Origin: Sphingobacterium sp. | GTDB lineage: Bacteria > Bacteroidota > Bacteroidia > SpSt-205 | Reading direction: 5' to 3' | Assembly (NCBI GenBank): GCA_028276345.1 | Contig: JAPYWM010000027.1 | Coordinates: 1-10,518, forward strand | DNA: 10,518 nucleotides | Shown here: piece by piece, positions 6,305 through 10,518 of the stretch | Layout: each line of letters begins with the position of its first letter | How positions within the stretch are numbered: the stretch's first letter is position 1 | Position numbers and translations under genes: made by a program | Notes under the pieces: model-generated | Told to the model about the DNA's origin: nothing | Databases searched by the model: none | Seen by the model: the letters and a program-made list of their open reading frames with translations, nothing else

Positions 6305-6380
6305 AAATCACAGCAGCCCGCCACGCCCCCAGTACAATCCAAAGCGCAAAATCAAAAAAACACTGCCCAAAACTGCCCCC
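6305..6380. other. Short convergent intergenic gap, no clear terminator
   Basis: This 76-bp gap separates the 3' ends of the pseudouridine synthase (+) and the second M16-like gene (-). It holds a short direct repeat, ACTGCCC at 6362-6368 and 6372-6378, and an A-run (6354-6360) that reads as a T-run for the - strand genes. I could not fold a stable stem directly before that T-run, so an intrinsic terminator is not supported for either direction. Confidence 0.5.
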
Positions 6381-7394
6381 TTATAGGGCCACCGGAAAAA
6401 ATACCCCCTGAATCTTCCGCTGGGCCTGACGCAGCTGACGCGGGGACGGTACCTCATACTTGCCTAAGCGCCAGAGACAAAGCCACTGACCCAGCAGCAG
6501 CTGCGCGTCCCCTTCCCGCTGCCACGCCTGAAACCGCCCCGTAACCGCCCACATACCCTCCCCCCCACTGCGCCCCAAAAAACCCGATAGCGCCTGCGCC
6601 GTCGCATACGGCAAACTCGTGTAAATCCACACTTCCATCCCTCGCGGCGTCGGACTCCAAAAAAACTGACAGACTAACTGCTTCTCTTCGCAAAGATAGG
6701 CCTCAAGCCCCTTAAGGTGCGCCCATAAAGCTAAAAGCGAAGCCCACGACCGCGTCGGCACACCCCAACGGGTATAAAACACCATATCCCCCTGCGCAGG
6801 CAGAGCCTGGGCACTAAGCGGCGCCTCCGGCCATGGATAAGATTCCCACACCGCAAGAGAGTCCTGCCCTACAAATGGCAAAAACCGCCGCAAATGCCCC
6901 CCCTGTCGCCCCCAATACACCCCCTGAACCTTCCCCCCTAACCACACCTCGTAAAAAAACTGACTGAGCCGAAGCGCCGTAGGACTTTCTAAGGTGTCCC
7001 GCCACAGCAGTCGGGCGGCTACCTGAGACCAGTCTTCACCCTCCCCACCCGGCAGCCCTACATAACTCTGCAAAAGCTGCGGAAACCGATCTATCGCCCC
7101 ACGCAGCGCATGAAAAAATGCATAGGCCCCCTCCTCAGTGGCTTCGCCGTCCAGAACCATCCAGGCCCCCTGCCGACCATATCGGAGCTGAACATGATAG
7201 ACATAGCACACATAGCGAACAACAGAGTCCTCTAAAAGAAGCCGGAGCACATTGCGAGCGGTGGCTTCACCCATACCACCGGGCAAAAGGTGATACAGGC
7301 GCCACTGCGCAAGCCCCTTGATAGTAGGCGGCTGAAAGCACCAGCTCTGCGCCCACACAAGCGCCCCAATACTACCTAAGAGAAACCCACGCAT
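6381..7394 (-). CDS. Exported protein, possible degenerate M16-like domain protein (second of pair)
   Basis: A 337-residue secreted protein of uncertain family. It starts MRGFLLGSIGALVWAQSW, a clear signal peptide with likely cleavage after Ala15-Gln16. The mature part has the alternation of helices and strands expected of an M16 (insulinase/MPP-like) half: FFYEVWLGGKVQGVYWG resembles the strand that follows the N-domain helices, and MVFYTRWGVP followed by SWASLLALWAHLKGLEAYLCEE resembles the start of an M16 C-domain. No HxxEH zinc motif or HxxDH variant is present, so it cannot be an ordinary active peptidase. In Bacteroidota and others M16 proteins are often encoded as pairs, one active and one not; here the upstream neighbour also lacks the zinc motif. 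I chose the ATG at 7394 because it gives the signal peptide; the open frame runs upstream to 7565 but that part is antisense-like sequence of the neighbour's frame. It overlaps the upstream gene by 19 nt. The M16 link is tentative. Confidence 0.5.
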   Translation of the reverse strand: MRGFLLGSIGALVWAQSWCFQPPTIKGLAQWRLYHLLPGGMGEATARNVLRLLLEDSVVRYVCYVYHVQLRYGRQGAWMVLDGEATEEGAYAFFHALRGAIDRFPQLLQSYVGLPGGEGEDWSQVAARLLWRDTLESPTALRLSQFFYEVWLGGKVQGVYWGRQGGHLRRFLPFVGQDSLAVWESYPWPEAPLSAQALPAQGDMVFYTRWGVPTRSWASLLALWAHLKGLEAYLCEEKQLVCQFFWSPTPRGMEVWIYTSLPYATAQALSGFLGRSGGEGMWAVTGRFQAWQREGDAQLLLGQWLCLWRLGKYEVPSPRQLRQAQRKIQGVFFPVAL

Positions 7395-8848
7395 ACGACC
7401 CGAATTGCATTGGGGGAGACGTCCGGAGGCGCTGGCCGTACCTGTACCTGCAAGGCCCCCGGCGGGATCAAATACTGCTTGATGAGCACCTGTCGCCAGC
7501 CATGTAAGCGCCGCAAAACCGCCCCTTCCTCCCGACGATGCCGATAGTAGCCTACAAGCACCCACCGAAGCCGAGATTGCGACGCCAGATTGGCCTGCAT
7601 AGCAGCCGCCCAGGTAGAAAGGGGTGGCTCAGCCCGCCTACGCGGGGGAACCCAAAGCGTCTCAAACGGCACCAGCCCAGCTGCCGTATCCGGGGCCAAC
7701 CTCTTCTCGGGAATAGCGCGCGCCTCTAAGAGGGTATCCAGCGCATACAGTTCCTGCACCAGCCAGATTCCCCGTAACGTAATAGGCCATCCCCGTAGCC
7801 ACACTAAGGAAGGCACCGTGTCCGGTAAGCTTACGCTATCACCTCTCAGCAGCGCCGCAATCCATACATCTGGATAATGCACCGGTTCGCCGCGAAGTTT
7901 GAGGCGACGACGAGCATAGGCCTCCATCCAAGCCGACATTTGCGCATTATCCCGCACAGTGAGGTAAGTCAAACGCTGAAGAGCCTGATAGCTTTTTCCA
8001 TCCAGACGCACATCAAAACAATATCGGTCTGGCCCTTCAAAAGCACCACGAAACTGCAGGGGCGGAGCCGACTCCTGCCACCAGCTCAAAAAAGCTTCTA
8101 CAAACGCTAACCGTTCAGGCCAGGTAGTAGGCGTCCGTATGCACGCCGCCCCATAAATCGGATAGGCCCAGAGGTTTTCTTCCACGGTGTCTGGCGGTAA
8201 GGGGGAAGAGGATGTCGTGTAAGAAGAGGAGCTATCCGGCGCGGGGGTATTCCAGTGGACCCAGAGACGACGCAGGTCAGCCTTCTCCCGGAGGCTGAGC
8301 CGGCCAAAAACCCCCACCCATACGTTCTCCGGACGCAGCGCCGTGTAGAAGTAAGCTTTTACAGCCTCGTAAGACGGCGGAAAGCCCCGCCAGCCGCGTC
8401 GACGCCACGCAATCTCCTGCCCTAACCGAAGCCCCTCCTGCTGGCGACGATACCGATAAACAGCCCACTGATAAAGCCGCTCATCCCCCAGCTCCAAAGA
8501 GGTTATGGCTGCATGAAGCCATTGCAGGGCTTCTTTCTTGTGAGGCCAGGGGGCCTCTACAAGGAGGGCAGCGCCTTCAGGTCCGCTCCAGGCAGAAACT
8601 ATCAGGCCCAGGCTATCTCCCCACCTTTTGAGACGCCGAGTGCGGTCCGACGGATAAGCCGGATCATACACCAGCCGAAGAAAAAAGTCGCCGGTTTCCC
8701 ACTTGTCCGGCGTGTGCGACCACGCCACGAAGGCACCGGCCATAGGCCCCTGCCGCTCTAACTCGGAATAGGTCACGAGGCGCATACCCGAAGGCCACCC
8801 CTCTACCACCTGAAGCCATATCCCTACGAGACAGGCCGCGGCACCCAT
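7376..8848 (-). CDS. Exported M16 (insulinase/MPP-like) homologue without zinc motif
   Basis: A 490-residue protein with an M16-like architecture. After a short hydrophobic, uncharged N-terminus (residues 1-16, weak signal peptide) comes WPSGMRLVTYSE (18-29), the position of the usual LPNGLRV opening. WGDSLGLIVSAWSGPEGAALL (76-96) and the helix WPHKKEALQWLHAAITSLEL (101-120) match the M16 segment after the active site, and YFYTALRPENVWVGVFG (166-182) matches the YYRPDNxxLVVVGD strand that ends the N-domain. A Ser/Thr/Pro linker (203-220) leads to a second, C-domain-like half (about 225-400). The HxxEH zinc motif, expected near residues 40-60, is missing, as is the distal Glu context, so it is probably not catalytic. 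The ATG at 8848 is forced: an in-frame TAG lies two codons upstream. It overlaps ppx by 25 nt and the second M16-like gene by 19 nt. It may act as a chaperone-like or binding partner; that is speculation. Confidence 0.6.
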   Translation of the reverse strand: MGAAACLVGIWLQVVEGWPSGMRLVTYSELERQGPMAGAFVAWSHTPDKWETGDFFLRLVYDPAYPSDRTRRLKRWGDSLGLIVSAWSGPEGAALLVEAPWPHKKEALQWLHAAITSLELGDERLYQWAVYRYRRQQEGLRLGQEIAWRRRGWRGFPPSYEAVKAYFYTALRPENVWVGVFGRLSLREKADLRRLWVHWNTPAPDSSSSYTTSSSPLPPDTVEENLWAYPIYGAACIRTPTTWPERLAFVEAFLSWWQESAPPLQFRGAFEGPDRYCFDVRLDGKSYQALQRLTYLTVRDNAQMSAWMEAYARRRLKLRGEPVHYPDVWIAALLRGDSVSLPDTVPSLVWLRGWPITLRGIWLVQELYALDTLLEARAIPEKRLAPDTAAGLVPFETLWVPPRRRAEPPLSTWAAAMQANLASQSRLRWVLVGYYRHRREEGAVLRRLHGWRQVLIKQYLIPPGALQVQVRPAPPDVSPNAIRVVCVGFS

Positions 8849-10395
8849 CGGAAACTAATCTCAAGACGGCGATTATAGCTCCGCTCAAAAAAGTCCTGCA
8901 CCTCGGCCCGAATAGCCGTCAAATGTAGCGCCGCCCGCGCCTGCGTCGTAGAGAGCACGAGCGCCACTTTCTCATCCGTCCAGCTGACCTCAATATGCAT
9001 AGGCGGCTCTTGCAGGTATTTCGCCAGCTGGTCAGATAACCGAAGGAGGGGCGCTAAATAGCCTATCACCTTCTTTTGGCCCTTGGAAAGGACCGCATAG
9101 TGAAAGTGCTCAGAAGAAGGCAGACTTTTGCGGTGATAACGTACAAGATTGGAAATAATCAACAGCTCTTCGGAGGAAAAGCCCGGCATGGGGCTGTGCA
9201 GGATGATATACTGGCCATGCTTGTGGTGCCCGCTGGGGTTGATGTAATGGCCAATATCGTGAAGAAAAGCCGCATAAGAGAGCCATTCTTTCTCTGTGGG
9301 AGAAAGGCGGTGGAGGGAAACCAGCTGGTCAAAGAGTGCTTCAGCCCACTGACGGGTGATTTCCGCATGACGAAGTGGAAGGTGGTAACGGTGGGCCAAG
9401 GCCTGTACAGCGGCCTCCCGCTGGGGAAGTACAGCCGGATCGTGCCCCTGAAAGAGCTTCCTCGCATAATCGTACAAGATCCCTTCCCGCAGCGCATACC
9501 CACTGATCATAATGGTCTGAATCGGCAAGTGCGATAGAATCCTACCCACTACGATAGCGCCATAGGGGATAAGGGGGGCCCGTTCGGCTTGCATGCCTTT
9601 GAGACGCAGACGCTCCGCCAGAGGCAGGGTCAGAAGCTTCTGATAAATAGGCGTAAAGAGAGCGGGCGCAAATCGGTACCCATGAATAGATTGCGCACCG
9701 GCCGTATCATCCACATGATGGGCCACGAGCCTCCCCAGCGTCTTAAACGTGCCCGAACTGCCAATCAAGTAAGACACCGTCATCCCCCGGATACTATCCA
9801 GGAAAGGCGCCAGCGTCTGATCCACATGCGCTTGAATTGCCGCCACGGTAGCGGGAGAGAGCGGATCCTCCTGCACAAACTGGTTTTTTAGCCGGGTAAC
9901 GCCTAACGGCAGGCTCGTCAAGTGAAGAATTTGATTGTCCTCTCCTAAAATAAACTCCACCGAGCCGCCGCCAATATCCACCACGAGGTGTTTGTCCCTG
10001 GGGAGAAGAAGGCCGTGACGTACGCCTTCATAGATGAGGTGGGCCTCCTCGGCGCCGGTGAGGATACGCACTTCCAAGCCAAGCGTCTGCCGAATAAGCG
10101 AAAGCAGGAGTGGGCCATTGGCAGCCCGACGAAACGCTTCGGTCCCGCAGGCCAGCCACACCTCTGCCCCATAATCCTGTCCCTCCTTCCAAAAGCTGCG
10201 CAGGACACTCAGCGCCTGCTCCATCTTCGCCTCCGAAAATGCCGGCGGCTGCACCTCCTCCATCCCTTCCCCCAGAAAAACAAACGCCCGGGCCTGCCGG
10301 TCTATCTCCACCCGTTCCCACTCCGTGTCGATGCGGGCGAGTAGCAAGTGAAACGAGTTCGTCCCAAGGTCCAGAACAGCTACCTTCTTAGCCAT
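8824..10395 (-). CDS. ppx: Exopolyphosphatase / pppGpp phosphatase (Ppx/GppA family)
   Basis: A 523-residue member of the Ppx/GppA family, which removes terminal phosphate from polyphosphate or converts pppGpp to ppGpp in the cytoplasm. The actin-like ATPase core shows VLDLGTNSFHLLLA (7-20, phosphate-binding loop 1), TGAEEAHLIYEGV (113-125, containing the catalytic Glu), VVDIGGGSVEFILG (138-151, loop 2), IGSSGTFKTLG (211-221) and SGYALREGILYDY (298-310). An HD-like C-terminal domain follows (about 325-480) with FLHDIGHYINPSGHHKHG (377-394), as in the long E. coli-type enzymes. Polyphosphate and pppGpp activities cannot be told apart from sequence. I chose the ATG at 10395 (MAKKVAVLDLG) over the GTG at 10404, since it gives the compact family N-terminus; it overlaps the stop of the upstream gene by 8 nt. 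It leads into the two exported M16-like genes, an association I do not recognise as standard. Confidence 0.93.
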   Translation of the reverse strand: MAKKVAVLDLGTNSFHLLLARIDTEWERVEIDRQARAFVFLGEGMEEVQPPAFSEAKMEQALSVLRSFWKEGQDYGAEVWLACGTEAFRRAANGPLLLSLIRQTLGLEVRILTGAEEAHLIYEGVRHGLLLPRDKHLVVDIGGGSVEFILGEDNQILHLTSLPLGVTRLKNQFVQEDPLSPATVAAIQAHVDQTLAPFLDSIRGMTVSYLIGSSGTFKTLGRLVAHHVDDTAGAQSIHGYRFAPALFTPIYQKLLTLPLAERLRLKGMQAERAPLIPYGAIVVGRILSHLPIQTIMISGYALREGILYDYARKLFQGHDPAVLPQREAAVQALAHRYHLPLRHAEITRQWAEALFDQLVSLHRLSPTEKEWLSYAAFLHDIGHYINPSGHHKHGQYIILHSPMPGFSSEELLIISNLVRYHRKSLPSSEHFHYAVLSKGQKKVIGYLAPLLRLSDQLAKYLQEPPMHIEVSWTDEKVALVLSTTQARAALHLTAIRAEVQDFFERSYNRRLEISFRWVPRPVS

Positions 10396-10518
10396 GGGGT
10401 GCACTGATCAGCTTACGAAGGTACGAAGCCGCCTCCGGATACGTCTCAAAACCCAGCTCCCCTAATAGCCGCTCTATCTCGGCCCTTTCCCGCTCAGAAA
10501 TAAGCTCACGTTGAATAT
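10388..10518 (-). CDS. C-terminal end of an unrecognised protein, cut by the window edge
   Basis: Reading the - strand from 10516, an open frame codes for 42 residues and ends in TAA at 10388-10390. The visible tail is helical and charged, with RELISERERAEIERLLGELG followed by FETYPEAASYLRKLI and a short end SAPHG. It overlaps the start of ppx by 8 nt in the same way as other gene pairs here, which is the main reason to believe it is a real gene. It is too short to assign; it extends beyond the window. Confidence 0.6.
   Translation of the reverse strand, partial: IQRELISERERAEIERLLGELGFETYPEAASYLRKLISAPHG

Noticed and set aside
6186..6386. Short + strand open frame after the pseudouridine synthase
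   Set aside because: Mostly an out-of-frame reading of the pseudouridine synthase 3' end, Pro/Ser-rich, without domain or start signals.
6691..6698. TATCTTTG on the - strand, an exact -7 box match
   Set aside because: It lies deep inside the second M16-like gene with no gene start downstream on that strand.
7395..7565. N-terminal extension of the second M16-like protein
   Set aside because: It would overlap the upstream gene by 190 nt and bury the clear signal peptide that starts at the ATG at 7394.

Overview
The window looks like GC-rich, very compact chromosomal DNA from a member of the Bacteroidota or a close relative, possibly a thermophile or otherwise streamlined lineage. The evidence is a DUF4249-like lipoprotein, a GbsR/MarR-type regulator, a histidine kinase whose H-box reads HQIGTPLSGL, several signal peptides ending in a Gln-containing junction, and TAnnTTTG (Bacteroidota -7) boxes in front of the gene starts that are free of an upstream gene. 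Genus cannot be told from the sequence alone, and thermophily is only a guess from the compaction.

Layout. Positions 66-2766 (+ strand): a YjbQ/UPF0047 protein, the adenine DNA glycosylase MutY (4-nt overlap), a small exported probable outer-membrane beta-barrel protein, and the L-serine dehydratase beta subunit SdaAB (4-nt overlap). Positions 2735-5052 (- strand): a DUF4249-like lipoprotein followed by a membrane sensor histidine kinase (4-nt overlap), whose 3' end runs 32 nt into the 3' end of sdaAB. Positions 5062-6304 (+ strand): a GbsR-type regulator and an RluA-family pseudouridine synthase (17-nt overlap), divergent from the lipoprotein. Positions 6381-10518 (- strand, read right to left): the tail of an unrecognised gene, an exopolyphosphatase Ppx/GppA, and two exported proteins that look like degenerate M16 (insulinase/MPP-like) peptidases, again with overlaps of 8, 25 and 19 nt.

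How it fits together. MutY removes adenine mispaired with 8-oxoguanine, Ppx/GppA acts on polyphosphate or pppGpp, the RluA-family enzyme modifies RNA, and SdaAB is half of a serine deaminase: mostly housekeeping. The less ordinary parts are the lipoprotein/sensor-kinase pair with no response regulator in view, the tandem secreted M16-like proteins without a visible zinc site, and the 30-bp region around 5036-5066 where two oppositely directed -7 boxes form an inverted repeat.

Non-coding sequence is minimal: 1-65, 1478-1486, 5053-5061 and 6305-6380. No stretch over 300 bases lacks a gene. I saw no tRNA, rRNA, CRISPR array, insertion sequence or convincing intrinsic terminator. I do not see a clearly new multi-gene system; the best leads are the promoter architecture, the strand-independent G/C skew switch near 4.7-5.0 kb, and the degenerate M16 pair.
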